Positions 17,654 to 26,469 of a stretch of DNA of 39,993 nucleotides are shown piece by piece. The stretch comes from JAWXTP01 sp044433415. Lineage in GTDB: Bacteria > Bacteroidota > Bacteroidia > Bacteroidales > Rikenellaceae. Numbering within the stretch: position 1 is the first letter of the stretch; every line of letters begins with the position of its first letter. A model generated the notes under the pieces. The model was not told where the DNA came from and did no database searches. It saw only the letters and a program-made list of their open reading frames with translations. The DNA is taken from positions 1-39,993 of the forward strand of contig JAWXTP010000014.1 of the NCBI GenBank assembly GCA_044433415.1, read 5' to 3'. Both the position numbers and the translations under genes were made by a program.

Positions 17654-18209
17654 TAGCTACACAATAAATTATGTAACAAACATTAATAAAGAGACCAGTG
17701 CCAAGTGCCCACCAAAACCAAGTTTTCGCACTATTAGCGGCATTGATAGCTCCATTGTAATCGCCTGTAGCCCAGCGGTTATCAACTTTGGAAGCGTTGA
17801 CAATTGAAGCAACACCAAAGGGCAAGCAGCAAAATATTGTAGCTAGGATAGCCCAAACAAGGAAATTGTCAGGTTTAGTTCCTACTTTTGTGTCTGTTAT
17901 GTTACCTATTCCACCTGCCATTCTTCCAGCTGATCCACCTGCTACTGCAATTTCCTCTATCCTTTCAGCTCCAAAATAAGACTGCCAAGGTAAAGTTTCA
18001 TGACCTATTTTTATTATGTCTGTTTTGTTCAATACTACTTGTCCTCGTCTCAGTACGCCATTTATATATGTGCCATTAGTTGAGTTAACATCTATTAGTC
18101 TATATTGACCTCTATCATCTTGTATAATTTGGCAATGAGTTTTTGAAACCATATTGTCGTTGATAACGACATCGTTATGAGGACCTCTTCCTATATTTAT
18201 AATTTTCAT
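17625..18209 (-). CDS. FHA-CD225 (dispanin-like) membrane protein
   Basis: This 194-residue protein joins an N-terminal FHA domain (about 1-80) to a CD225/dispanin-like membrane region (about 114-190). The FHA part has IGRG, VSKTHCQI and STNGTYING, the phosphothreonine-binding residues. The membrane part has FLVWAILATIFCCLPFGV, then SKVDNRWATGDYNGAINAANSAKTW and a second helix, the characteristic CD225 arrangement. A Gly/Ala-rich linker (about 86-105) connects them. The FHA domain should face the cytoplasm and read phosphothreonine made by one of the cluster's kinases. Bacterial CD225 proteins have no established function. The gene overlaps the DUF2752 gene downstream and is separated by 181 bases from the upstream exported protein, so it may have its own promoter. 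Confidence 0.88.
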   Translation of the reverse strand: MKIINIGRGPHNDVVINDNMVSKTHCQIIQDDRGQYRLIDVNSTNGTYINGVLRRGQVVLNKTDIIKIGHETLPWQSYFGAERIEEIAVAGGSAGRMAGGIGNITDTKVGTKPDNFLVWAILATIFCCLPFGVASIVNASKVDNRWATGDYNGAINAANSAKTWFWWALGTGLFINVCYIIYCVAIGVAIGGGF

Positions 18210-18390
18210 GTTGTTATATTTTTTGTTAATAATATTAATTATCTTTCACCACATTAGTTAAAAGTAGCTGTGCTATTTGGAGATTGGCTCAGATTTGCCT
18301 AGTCCTTTCTTTTATCGCTATATCTCCCCGACTACAATTCAGTTGCATTTGCAGGTTGAATTTAACTGTTAATAGTTTAAGGAATATTCT

Positions 18391-18894
18391 TTAAAACATT
18401 CTCCATGGTTTAAATATAAAAACCCATCTGTCATTAGTTTCTATAAAATAGTTGTAACGCATACCATATTTATCATTTTTATTTTTTAGATATGTTACTT
18501 CATATAATTTCACATTAGGTAATAGTTTATCTTTAATATTATTCATTCCTCCTGGGTAATTTTGTTTACCTTGTATAATGTCGTTTGTTGAAATAGAGAT
18601 AACTTTACAAGTTACATATTCTTCATTATCTTCATAGTCTCCGTTATCGAGCATATCTTTTAATTTAACAACATTGTTAAAATAGATAGTAGCAGCATTT
18701 TCTTTAAAAATAGTTCTACACTCTTCTAAAGTAGGAAGAGCTGTCCTTATCATATTATTTTGTTTAATTGTATTGTTGTATTCTTCGAAATACTCAATGG
18801 GGGTTTTTGAAGTGTCTTGTGCAAAACTTTCTAAGCTACTTGTCACACAGTATAATATAATTATCAATATACTATTTAAGATGTTTAGTTTCAT
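18391..18894 (-). CDS. Exported hypothetical protein
   Basis: I do not recognise this 167-residue protein. It has a signal peptide (about residues 1-25, ending near SFAQ) and a soluble, charged mature part ending in an aromatic stretch, NDRWVFIFKPWRMF. No cysteine pair, lipobox or repeat is visible. It sits between the FHA-CD225 gene (181 bases away) and the Bor-like lipoprotein gene (333 bases away), so it may be a separate transcription unit within the cluster. A periplasmic location is inferred from the signal peptide. Confidence 0.7.
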   Translation of the reverse strand: MKLNILNSILIIILYCVTSSLESFAQDTSKTPIEYFEEYNNTIKQNNMIRTALPTLEECRTIFKENAATIYFNNVVKLKDMLDNGDYEDNEEYVTCKVISISTNDIIQGKQNYPGGMNNIKDKLLPNVKLYEVTYLKNKNDKYGMRYNYFIETNDRWVFIFKPWRMF

Positions 18895-18926
18895 AATTTT
18901 ATAATTTTAAAATCAAGGTATTATGT

Positions 18927-18989
18927 AAACACCATAAAAGTGTAATAATTCGCTATAAATGAAATTTTTATGATGTTTTTATGGTGTTT
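18927..18989. repeat. Inverted repeat, 13-base arms
   Basis: AAACACCATAAAA (18927-18939) is the exact reverse complement of 18977-18989. The loop has extra symmetry (ATAAATGAAATTTTTAT). It lies just upstream of the small exported protein gene on the minus strand and may affect its transcription. Confidence 0.6.
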
Positions 18990-19131
18990 TTTGTAAAATG
19001 TTTTTGTTAGTTGTCTATTTTAAACTTATTATTATATTGGTATTTAAATGTACTTTGTTTATATAGCAATAATTTATTTTTTGTTCCCTAAAAAAGCAAA
19101 AATGACTAGAATGATTTAAGAGCTTCAAGTG

Positions 19132-19179
19132 AAAGAACCTAATGCACGTTACAAATAATGTATGTGGATTAGGTTCTTT
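19132..19179 (-). terminator. Hairpin downstream of the Bor-like gene
   Basis: AAAGAACCTAAT (19132-19143) and ATTAGGTTCTTT (19168-19179) pair perfectly over 12 bases. The hairpin lies about 50 bases after the stop of the minus-strand gene at 19228-20280. A long T run is missing, so termination is plausible but not certain. Confidence 0.55.
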
Positions 19180-19227
19180 GTTTAACATCCTTTGAGTCTT
19201 ATTTTAGGAGATATTTAAATGTAATTA

Positions 19228-20280
19228 TTAGAATTTAAAGCCTAAGCGTAAAGATATATTGTTATATTTTGTGTCTGAACCATCCATAATTTTCATGAAA
19301 TCAGAGTTGTAATTTACTCCTATTAAAATTTTGTTGAATTCGATATTTGCACCTACGTAACCACCCATTGTAAATCTTTTGTATGCGCTATCTTCGAATA
19401 AGTCATAACTTTCTGAACCAAACTCAAAACTACCTGTAGTTCCTACTCTAAAGTTTAGACCAGCTGATGGGACAACCCAAATGTCGTTAGAAATAGGATA
19501 TTTATATGATAAGCCTACTGGAACGCTAGCTGAGAAGTAATTGTACTTGTAATCGTAATCACTATCATTGTCAAAACATCCAGAAATTAGTAATCCCCAA
19601 CTAAAATAAACAGGGACTGTTTTAGTAATAGAATGATTAAATAGAAATCCAGCAGTAAATCCATTCATTCTTTCTTCGCCACCACTAAAATTGGGCATAT
19701 CATAGGATAATACAAGTGCAACATAATAACTCTCAGGACTACTGTCAGTTGTTAATTCTTCGTATTCCCAATCTTGACTTTGAACATCTGCTTGTTTTGT
19801 TATGTTTGATTGTGGTTTTAATAATGTTTTTGACTTATGATAGTTAGTGTTACTGTTATCATAGTTATCGTAATTGTCATTATTGTATGTGATACTCTTA
19901 TTTGTTTTGCTATTATCAGTTACTGAATATTGTTCAGCGTTATATTCAACTATATTATCACTGTATTTTAATGGTACATAGTACGTTGTCTGTGTAGGTG
20001 AGTATAGACCAAAAGTTAGGCTACTTACAATACTATTTGCAAAACTTGTATTTGTTTTAACAACGTAGTTTGGAGTATCATTAACATAATCACTTGGTCT
20101 CATTTTAGAGTTGTCAAGAGGAACTAAACCGAATAACAGATGGTGATTCCATTCTTTATTTACTTTAATAAGAGGGTCTGTTTTTTGTACATCCCCTACA
20201 TAAAGTCGGGTAGAATAACAAGATTGTAACATTGTTGCAGAAATCACAACAAGTAGTAGATTTAAAGTAATTCTTCTCAT
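19228..20280 (-). CDS. Lipoprotein with Bor-like domain fused to an outer-membrane barrel
   Basis: This 350-residue protein begins with a lipoprotein signal (Cys21 in MLQSC). Residues about 45-105 resemble the Bor lipoprotein family: WNHHLLFGLVPL, then a VVKTNTSFANS block and LTFGLYSPTQTTYYVPL, matching the HHF / VVKT-FVNG / GIYTP order of lambda Bor. A low-complexity Asn/Asp/Tyr linker (about 125-150) follows. The C-terminal half (about 180-350) has alternating beta-strands ending in NISLRLGFKF, a typical outer-membrane barrel C-terminus. A lipoprotein head on an integral barrel is unusual, and the role is unknown. The gene stands in the accessory cluster, 114 bases from the next gene upstream. 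Confidence 0.72.
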   Translation of the reverse strand: MRRITLNLLLVVISATMLQSCYSTRLYVGDVQKTDPLIKVNKEWNHHLLFGLVPLDNSKMRPSDYVNDTPNYVVKTNTSFANSIVSSLTFGLYSPTQTTYYVPLKYSDNIVEYNAEQYSVTDNSKTNKSITYNNDNYDNYDNSNTNYHKSKTLLKPQSNITKQADVQSQDWEYEELTTDSSPESYYVALVLSYDMPNFSGGEERMNGFTAGFLFNHSITKTVPVYFSWGLLISGCFDNDSDYDYKYNYFSASVPVGLSYKYPISNDIWVVPSAGLNFRVGTTGSFEFGSESYDLFEDSAYKRFTMGGYVGANIEFNKILIGVNYNSDFMKIMDGSDTKYNNISLRLGFKF

Positions 20281-20325
20281 AATTTATTTTTTTAGTTGGT
20301 TAAAGGTTTATTATGTCATAATTTT

Positions 20326-20385
20326 AGAGGGGCTAGAAACAGATTTTATCAGAAAGTGTTAAACCTTAGTTTTTAGAAGTACTAT
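20326..20385. repeat. Degenerate short copy of the long-hairpin family
   Basis: AGAGGGGCTAGAAACAG, then AAAGTGTTAAACC and AGTTTTTAGAAGTACT align with the arms of the short copy at 36020-36085 (TATAGAAATTGG, AAAGCGTTAAAACCC, AGTTTTTATAAGG) with several mismatches. The middle hairpin is missing. Confidence 0.5.
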
Positions 20386-20394
20386 AGATTTATA

Positions 20395-21669
20395 TTATTT
20401 GATTCTAAATGTTAGAACCTCTTTGTTTTCGCAATAAGTGAAAGCGTACTCTCCTGCCTTACTTGATGTTATTGTAAGTTTTATAGTAGACTTTCCATGT
20501 TTTTCAGTCTCAAATACAATGTCAGGTAATATATTTGCGAAACTGCGTTGTATATCAATATATTTCATATACTCTTTTTTGTCAACTTTGGTGTTGACGT
20601 TCCAAAACCTTATGCTTTTAATAACTTGTTCAATATTACTATTTTCATCAACTTTTATAAATATAGTATATCTTTCTTGGTTGCTAAATTCATTTTTACT
20701 TTTATTTGTTACTTTAATGTATTGCCTTTCAGGATCAAAATAATATCTGTAAGTATTCATTCTTTTAAAAATAACATTGTCGGAATCTGTGCTGTCTATT
20801 TTGGTGTACCAACCTAGACTATCAGGTTCTGTAATCACAGTTACTTGTTTTTCATCAATTGTTTTATATGTATTAGGAAACTTTATAATTTTCTCAATAT
20901 CTGAGTAAAGTATAGGATCACTATTTCCTGTGTTTGAAGGAAATTGAATAATTGCACTTTCGCCAAGTACTTGTGTAGTGATAATACCCCTAAATCTACC
21001 ACCTTGTTTTTTTACAATCTCATCAAGATATAATGCTTGCTGAAAAATATCTGTATCTGGTATGTATCCAGTTTTTGTTATTTTAACGATATCATTAGGA
21101 GATAATACTTTGTTTATATTGTCAGATATATCTTTAATTGTATAGTATTTACCCATTTGTTGTTCTATTACAACACCTGTAACAGAAGTGCCATTTCTGA
21201 GTTCTAGGACATCTAATACACCACACTCTTCAAATATATTCTTTTGAGAATCTATAAGTTCTTTACTTAACTTTTCAATATCTTCGTATGCAATTGTTAA
21301 AGTTTCTAGATTACTGGTTCTTATTTCATACCAGCTTGCAGGAGCAATTTCGTATACGTCTCCTATAACACGAAGATTGTTGTCATGTAATGTAATTAAG
21401 TCTTTTTGTACCTTGCCAGATTCTGTATCTACATCAATTTTAGTTGGCGCCTCCCCTATAATTTCATTAGTATTATACCTTAAAGATGCTTCTACAACAT
21501 TAATCGAGATTGTAGGATTTGAGCCAATAACCTGTTCAGTTATGTTTCCCTTTATTATTCCTTTATTGTTTTTTAATGAAATTACGTCATATACACTATT
21601 TTGAGAGTATGTTGTAGTTGTAAATAATGAAAATATAATTGTTAATGTTAAATATATATATATTGCCAT
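20395..21669 (-). CDS. Exported protein with three tandem small-barrel repeats
   Basis: I do not recognise the family. The 424-residue protein has a signal peptide (about 1-22). Three repeats share the pattern DVI-LKN-G-hydrophobic-G-I-TEQ-hydrophobic-G: DVISLKNNKGIIKGNITEQV near 28, DVLELRNGTSVTGVVIEQQM near 149, and EIVKKQGGRFRGIITTQV near 219, each followed by a D-I-KI or DIEKI segment. The pattern resembles short beta-barrels common in Bacteroidota exported proteins. The C-terminal part (about 275-424) is beta-rich with no recognisable motif. It follows the S41 protease gene by 13 bases and is probably cotranscribed with it. It may be a periplasmic partner or substrate, which is inference. 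Confidence 0.7.
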   Translation of the reverse strand: MAIYIYLTLTIIFSLFTTTTYSQNSVYDVISLKNNKGIIKGNITEQVIGSNPTISINVVEASLRYNTNEIIGEAPTKIDVDTESGKVQKDLITLHDNNLRVIGDVYEIAPASWYEIRTSNLETLTIAYEDIEKLSKELIDSQKNIFEECGVLDVLELRNGTSVTGVVIEQQMGKYYTIKDISDNINKVLSPNDIVKITKTGYIPDTDIFQQALYLDEIVKKQGGRFRGIITTQVLGESAIIQFPSNTGNSDPILYSDIEKIIKFPNTYKTIDEKQVTVITEPDSLGWYTKIDSTDSDNVIFKRMNTYRYYFDPERQYIKVTNKSKNEFSNQERYTIFIKVDENSNIEQVIKSIRFWNVNTKVDKKEYMKYIDIQRSFANILPDIVFETEKHGKSTIKLTITSSKAGEYAFTYCENKEVLTFRIK

Positions 21670-21682
21670 AACTTTATTTTTA

Positions 21683-23074
21683 TTAATATTTTATATAACC
21701 AGAGTTTGCTTTGTTGTTTATTTGATTATTGTTTATTGGATTTAGTTTAAGTGTGCCATTAGTAATATTCCCGACACTTCTAGTTTGTTCTCCACATATA
21801 TCTTCAATAGCTTTTGATAATAGTAATTCACGTGTGTCACCTAACTGGTAGATAGTTTCTTCAAGACTTTCATCTGCAAAAATGTCAGGAGTTATACCTT
21901 CGTCAGGAACAGTTTGATGGTCTTTATTGTAGTATCTAAAAGTTATAGGTTGAAGTTGGTACATGTAATTATTATTGGCGAGGGTATATGACCCTACACC
22001 TTTACCACCTGAGTTATTCCCTACAACTATTACGTCTATAAAAGCGCTTAAGGTGTTGACTAAGGATTCGCTTGCCGAATAACTGTCTTTTGTTAATATT
22101 ACATATACTTTTCTCATTCCAATATTACTATTTGCTACATCGTCTTTTGAAGAGAAGTATACAAAATCTTCTGTATTGCCAGTGCTGTCATAAATTGTTT
22201 GAGTGATGTATTCGTTATATTCTTGATAACCTGAAATTTGCCCTAACAATTCGTCAGCTAATACCAAGCTACATAGAAATTGACATATAGACACATAACC
22301 ACCGCTATTGTAACGTAGATCAATTATAAGATCGTCAATATTTGCACTTTTAAATCCATCAAATAAATATTTCAGTTCAGATCTGTATACACTCCATGTT
22401 TGATTACTAGTATTATCCATAAACTTATCATATACAAAATAGCCAATTTTTTTATTGTTAATTAAGTATATAGAGTCAACAGAAACAGAGTAGCATTTAG
22501 TTGAATCATAGCCGAAATATGACATTATTTGGCTTGTTTCAATTGGAGAGTATTCATTATCGTTAATACATCCTTTTTCTATACTTATAGCATGTTGTGT
22601 ATTAGGAGATGCATAAGATTCGTTTATGCGTATCCAATCACCACGTCTGAAACCTTGCTTATAAGCTGGATAATCAGGAATTGCATGAAGAATCCTATGT
22701 ACCTCGACTCCTAAAGGAGTAGTGTATGATTGTAGATGAAGTCCATATTGGTCGTACAAAGAAGCACTACCTCCATTGTAACTAGAGTTTTTTGTAATCC
22801 ATGAGAATCTGTCATTTTCAGATAATAACGAATCAAAAAATGAAGTTGAGGATGTTTCATAATCATAGGCAAGGCTATCCTTTAATTCACTAGTCCAGTA
22901 ATAGTGGTAGTGCATCATGCTGTAAGTCCATTTGTTTTGTTCAATAATGTAGCTAGGTGTATCACTATCAGTAACACTACTGTCGTTTTCAAGATAGCTG
23001 TTTACCTCTTTTGAACAACTAAGAGTTGATAAAATGAAAACAAATAGAATTAATATTATATGAATTTTATTCAT
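21683..23074 (-). CDS. S41-family (C-terminal-processing-like) protease lipoprotein
   Basis: This 463-residue protein has a lipoprotein signal with Cys20 (STLSC). A PDZ-like region (about 108-165, with GLHLQSYTTPLGVEVHRIL and KQGFRRGDWIRIN) precedes the peptidase S41 domain. Its strand LIIDLRYNSGGY (about 249-260), the nucleophile Ser333 in DSYSASE and Lys358 in NNSGGKGVGSY form the expected Ser-Lys dyad region. A C-terminal PDEGITPDI block also fits S41. Such enzymes trim exported proteins from the C-terminus; here it would be membrane-anchored in the envelope. It is followed closely by the three-repeat protein gene and preceded by a short repeat element and a hairpin. Confidence 0.87.
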   Translation of the reverse strand: MNKIHIILILFVFILSTLSCSKEVNSYLENDSSVTDSDTPSYIIEQNKWTYSMMHYHYYWTSELKDSLAYDYETSSTSFFDSLLSENDRFSWITKNSSYNGGSASLYDQYGLHLQSYTTPLGVEVHRILHAIPDYPAYKQGFRRGDWIRINESYASPNTQHAISIEKGCINDNEYSPIETSQIMSYFGYDSTKCYSVSVDSIYLINNKKIGYFVYDKFMDNTSNQTWSVYRSELKYLFDGFKSANIDDLIIDLRYNSGGYVSICQFLCSLVLADELLGQISGYQEYNEYITQTIYDSTGNTEDFVYFSSKDDVANSNIGMRKVYVILTKDSYSASESLVNTLSAFIDVIVVGNNSGGKGVGSYTLANNNYMYQLQPITFRYYNKDHQTVPDEGITPDIFADESLEETIYQLGDTRELLLSKAIEDICGEQTRSVGNITNGTLKLNPINNNQINNKANSGYIKY

Positions 23075-23091
23075 CTCTAATAAAGAATACT

Positions 23092-23169
23092 TTAGGGAAC
23101 TTCTAAAAAAAGGATTTTAAAACTGATAAATTCCCAATCGAATAAACCCAATTATTAGAACTTTCCTTT
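23092..23169. repeat. Short copy of the long-hairpin family
   Basis: The unit runs from TTAGGGAACTTCTAAAAA to ATTAGAACTTTCCTTTA and has only the terminal arms plus ATCGAATAAACCCAATT; the central hairpin is missing. It lies 18 bases upstream of the S41 protease start. Confidence 0.75.
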
Positions 23170-23208
23170 AAAGATTGTCGTATTTATTATTTAAATACGA
23201 CAATCTTT
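23170..23208. terminator. Strong hairpin after the fimbrial-like lipoprotein gene
   Basis: AAAGATTGTCGTATTTA (23170-23186) pairs perfectly with 23192-23208, a 17-base stem with a five-base loop. It lies just beyond the stop of the minus-strand gene at 23220-24161. On the minus strand no T run follows, so it may attenuate transcription or protect the mRNA end rather than act as a standard terminator. Confidence 0.65.
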
Positions 23209-23219
23209 AATTGATTATT

Positions 23220-24161
23220 TTATTTTGTTTTTTGGAACACTTTGTACTCTTGTGGCAGACTTTGAAGAAGGTTACTATTTGAATTAGTTCCAGATTTTGT
23301 GTTAATTATTTCTGTAGCTGTACCAGAGTTAAGGTTGAACTCAATGTTCTTACATTCGCCTTTTTGTGTATTAAATGTGTATGTAGAACCGTTAAGTTCA
23401 TTTTGATTAGAATCGTATGTTGCCCACTCTACCTTTATATCATTTAGAGGTAAATAAAAGAAGCTACCACTATAGGTGCCAATATAATCATGGTCTGCAT
23501 CAAAACTGTTTACCCACATTAACGAACCGTCAGTGTTATAATAATATGTTACATCACTATTTTTAGGTGAATAAGAGCCATTTTCTTTATATGCACCGTA
23601 TAAGACGCTGTTTATCTTAGTGTTGTTTTCGTAGTAAAAAACAAAATTTACTAAAGAGCCAACGCATTCAATAGAGAATGTTTTATTAGTAGACCCATCC
23701 ATAGTTATGTTGCTACTTGAAACACCTAGTACATTTAATCCACTACTAAAATAACCTATAGTGTTACTACCCTGTTTAAAGGTAAGAGCACTCGTAGATT
23801 GCGTACCGCTAATTTCCCAAACTGGTGAACCATTTGAAAAGTTAAAACAAGCCCATGTTACTACAGTGTAATTTCCTGTTTCTAAAGGGATAGAAAAATT
23901 AACTTTGTTGTAAAAATTCGTAGATGTAGTAGTATTACTTGCGACGTAACTGCCTACTTCGTCGAATACAAGTATTCCTACAGTTATTTCGTTGTCATTA
24001 TCAATAGTAAATAAATCATCACCCGAACCGTCTACTAAATTAGATATGATAGTGCCAGGATTTACTTCAGCATTTAAAATATTTGTAATTTCTACTTCTA
24101 TGTTCTTGTTGCACGATACTAGAGCAACAAGACTTATTAATAATAATTTGATATTTTTCAT
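23220..24161 (-). CDS. Lipoprotein resembling FimB/Mfa2-type fimbrial subunits
   Basis: This 313-residue protein has a lipoprotein signal with Cys17 (LVALVSC). The mature part is beta-rich and low in cysteine, with a first domain containing an ITVGILVFDEVGSYVAS strand pair and an LETGNYTVVTWACF motif, like the first domain of Bacteroidales FimB/Mfa2 fimbrial anchor or tip proteins, followed by a second beta domain. The similarity is by pattern only; a generic immunoglobulin-like surface lipoprotein is possible. It lies 26 bases downstream of the small barrel gene in the same operon. No major fimbrillin or chaperone-type partner is seen. Confidence 0.6.
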   Translation of the reverse strand: MKNIKLLLISLVALVSCNKNIEVEITNILNAEVNPGTIISNLVDGSGDDLFTIDNDNEITVGILVFDEVGSYVASNTTTSTNFYNKVNFSIPLETGNYTVVTWACFNFSNGSPVWEISGTQSTSALTFKQGSNTIGYFSSGLNVLGVSSSNITMDGSTNKTFSIECVGSLVNFVFYYENNTKINSVLYGAYKENGSYSPKNSDVTYYYNTDGSLMWVNSFDADHDYIGTYSGSFFYLPLNDIKVEWATYDSNQNELNGSTYTFNTQKGECKNIEFNLNSGTATEIINTKSGTNSNSNLLQSLPQEYKVFQKTK

Positions 24162-24187
24162 TTTGTTTGATTGTTATAGTTAGTGAT

Positions 24188-24808
24188 TTAGAATAAGTAA
24201 CCTATACTAATTGCAATTCCGTTATTTTTCCAAAGTAGATTATTTGCTACATCAGAAAGGCCAAGGTTGTATCTTGCTCCAAAGTTTAGTCCTGAGCGAA
24301 GTTCGTAACCAAGTCCAACGCCAACGCCAGCATCCATACCTCCATTTAAGTCAGAAATACCAACCTGTGTACTACCTACTACAGCTGTTTCTGGTGATGT
24401 TGAAATAAGGTAACTAAAGTAAGGTCCTGCTTCAATATTGAATCCTTTTGAAACATAGAATTTTGCCATAATTGGTAATGTAATGTAATTTAGGCTTATG
24501 TTTGTGTCGTCACATTTAAACCCTTGACTAGAATATAATAATTCAGCCTGCAATCCAAATAAACCAGTTCCGACATCTGAGGCATCATTTAGGTAGCCAA
24601 AGTGTAGATTTACTACAGCTCCGACATTGAAGCCTATTTTCATAGATGAAGATAAATCTATGTTTGATCCGTTGTTAATATTCGATAAATTAACGCCAGC
24701 TTTTACTCCAAATTGAGTGTTTACCTTTTTAGGAGTTCCGTAATTTTGTGCTTCTACTGTTGATATACATAACAGTAAAATAATAAATAGTAATAAATGT
24801 TTTTTCAT
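24188..24808 (-). CDS. Small outer-membrane beta-barrel protein (PorT/OMP_b-brl_2 type)
   Basis: This 206-residue protein has a signal peptide (about 1-20, ending VEAQ), a start of the mature part QFGVKAGVNLSNI, alternating beta-strands with glycines, and a final strand ending GIAISIGYLF. The pattern fits the eight-stranded outer-membrane barrel family common in Bacteroidota. It lacks the PorT or SprT motifs needed to assign a type IX secretion role. It sits between the WG-repeat and fimbrial-like genes with gaps of 12 and 26 bases, so it is within the operon. Confidence 0.82.
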   Translation of the reverse strand: MKKHLLLFIILLLCISTVEAQNYGTPKKVNTQFGVKAGVNLSNINNGSNIDLSSSMKIGFNVGAVVNLHFGYLNDASDVGTGLFGLQAELLYSSQGFKCDDTNISLNYITLPIMAKFYVSKGFNIEAGPYFSYLISTSPETAVVGSTQVGISDLNGGMDAGVGVGLGYELRSGLNFGARYNLGLSDVANNLLWKNNGIAISIGYLF

Positions 24809-24820
24809 TGTAGTTTGTTT

Positions 24821-26461
24821 TTATTTGTTTATTTGTTTATTCCATCTTACACCAGGAATATTGCTTGTGTCTTGTTTTTCATATTTAGTCTTTTGAGTGG
24901 AAGTCCCTTTTGTTGAGGGTTCAATATTGATATTAATAGTTTTAGAAAAAAATAATGAAGGAGCAAGGTTTGGTTTGACTTCAATGTTTATTTCTCTTTT
25001 ATCTATTATCTCTGTGTACGTTTCCGTAATTTGAGAATATGCTGGTATGTTAATGTTGTATTTATTATCATTGATATATAAATCTGCATTTTCTAAGTTG
25101 AAGTTTGATTTATTTTCGATAATAATACCTACACTGTAATGCGTAGCATTCTCTTTAACAGTAAAAACAGAATTTTCTAAATTTATATCAATTGACTTTT
25201 GGTCAATAACTTCTACATCAAACTCTCCTTTATTAAGTAATAAATTTTGACAAGTAATACTGTAAGGAACTTTGATTTTGTCAATTGCGGCGTCTGAGGT
25301 TTTCTCTACATCTATAAGTAATTTATATCCTGGGTTATTTAATTCGTCAAGTTTGACATTATTATTGTTAACAGATATATTTACGTTTTGTAGAGGTTTA
25401 TCACCGTAGTATGCTACATTAAAACTAATATTAGGAGTTTCACCAAAAACAGATTGGACTTTTGTTGTTGACATACTTGTTGTAATAATCGGTTCTTGAA
25501 TGGTTTGGATTAAACCATAAAGATTACCCAATTTTACTTTTGCAATATCATCGCTTTGCCAATCAGCATTGGTGGAATACAATTGATTGTTATATGTAAA
25601 CGATGAATTTGTTTGTATCTCATGGTTTTCCTCAAGTGATACAAATCGTATTTTTTCATCATTTTTAATATTGAAGGAAGTAACCCTACCTTTTTCATCA
25701 ATTAGAATTCTACCCTCTGCTCCCAACAAACTACTGTTGCTGAACGTGTAAGGATTTTCCGCAGGTGTAAACTTTATAATTCTTCCAATATTTTTCCCTT
25801 GTGTGTCAATACGAGCTAACCCTTTTTTATCTAAGATAATCGCTTCGCCATTATTAAAACTAAAAGCTTTGAGCGCATTCTTTCCATTATTTAGGTAACT
25901 CTTTATGACGAACTCCCCATTTGTATTTATGTATGTGTACAAATAGTTGAAGTCAAGAAAAGGCGATACGCATGCCAACCCTTCACTGAAAGGTAATGCG
26001 AAAAAATATTTTATATCGAGCTTAATTTTACCATTTTTATCAATATATCCCCATTTTTGGATATTCATCCCAATTGACCTATTAAATGAAATAGCACCAT
26101 CAGTGACTAATAATAATTCGTCACTAAATTCTCCATATCGAGAATCTATTTTTAGGACTTGATCAAAGTCAGTGATAATATTCCCATTTTTATGAATAAG
26201 CGCAACAATTGCGTTATTCATATCAACAGCTACTCCAATATCCTCAGAAAAAGGGTATGCTTTATCGTATTGGCAAGGAACTATGACTTCTCCATTGAGT
26301 TTAATATAGCCAAATTTGCCATTTTGCTCAATGATTGCAACACCATTATTAAATTCACCAATTGTATCATATTCGGGGAATACTAGCCATTTGGTGTTCT
26401 GAGATAAAAGTGTAGTGCTTAACCCACATATTAGTAATAATATAGTAGTTAGTTTACTCAT
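24821..26461 (-). CDS. Exported WG-repeat protein
   Basis: This 546-residue protein has a signal peptide (about 1-20). Residues about 24-220 hold WG-type repeats (NNGVAIIEQNGKFGYIKLNG, FSEDIGVAVDMNNAIVALIHKNG, KWGYIDKNGKIKLDIKYFFA, FSEGLACVSP), which form a beta-propeller-like surface in related proteins. The C-terminal part (about 345-510) looks like immunoglobulin-type beta domains, and the tail is polar (EPSTKGTSTQKTKYEKQDTS). The function is unknown; a periplasmic or surface ligand-binding role is plausible. It follows the FHA-protease gene by 8 bases and precedes the small barrel gene by 12. Confidence 0.85.
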   Translation of the reverse strand: MSKLTTILLLICGLSTTLLSQNTKWLVFPEYDTIGEFNNGVAIIEQNGKFGYIKLNGEVIVPCQYDKAYPFSEDIGVAVDMNNAIVALIHKNGNIITDFDQVLKIDSRYGEFSDELLLVTDGAISFNRSIGMNIQKWGYIDKNGKIKLDIKYFFALPFSEGLACVSPFLDFNYLYTYINTNGEFVIKSYLNNGKNALKAFSFNNGEAIILDKKGLARIDTQGKNIGRIIKFTPAENPYTFSNSSLLGAEGRILIDEKGRVTSFNIKNDEKIRFVSLEENHEIQTNSSFTYNNQLYSTNADWQSDDIAKVKLGNLYGLIQTIQEPIITTSMSTTKVQSVFGETPNISFNVAYYGDKPLQNVNISVNNNNVKLDELNNPGYKLLIDVEKTSDAAIDKIKVPYSITCQNLLLNKGEFDVEVIDQKSIDINLENSVFTVKENATHYSVGIIIENKSNFNLENADLYINDNKYNINIPAYSQITETYTEIIDKREINIEVKPNLAPSLFFSKTININIEPSTKGTSTQKTKYEKQDTSNIPGVRWNKQINK

Positions 26462-26469
26462 AATTGCAA

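Larger units (their letters stand above)
18895..19227. other. Intergenic region with two hairpins
   Basis: No gene is visible in these 333 bases. The region holds two separate inverted repeats, at 18927-18989 and 19132-19179, between two exported-protein genes on the minus strand. No convincing TAnnTTTG promoter for the downstream gene stands out. Confidence 0.5.

Noticed and set aside
19228..20280. Prophage gene because of the Bor-like domain
   Set aside because: No other phage gene is near and the protein has a fused barrel; Bor-like domains also occur in Bacteroidota chromosomes.
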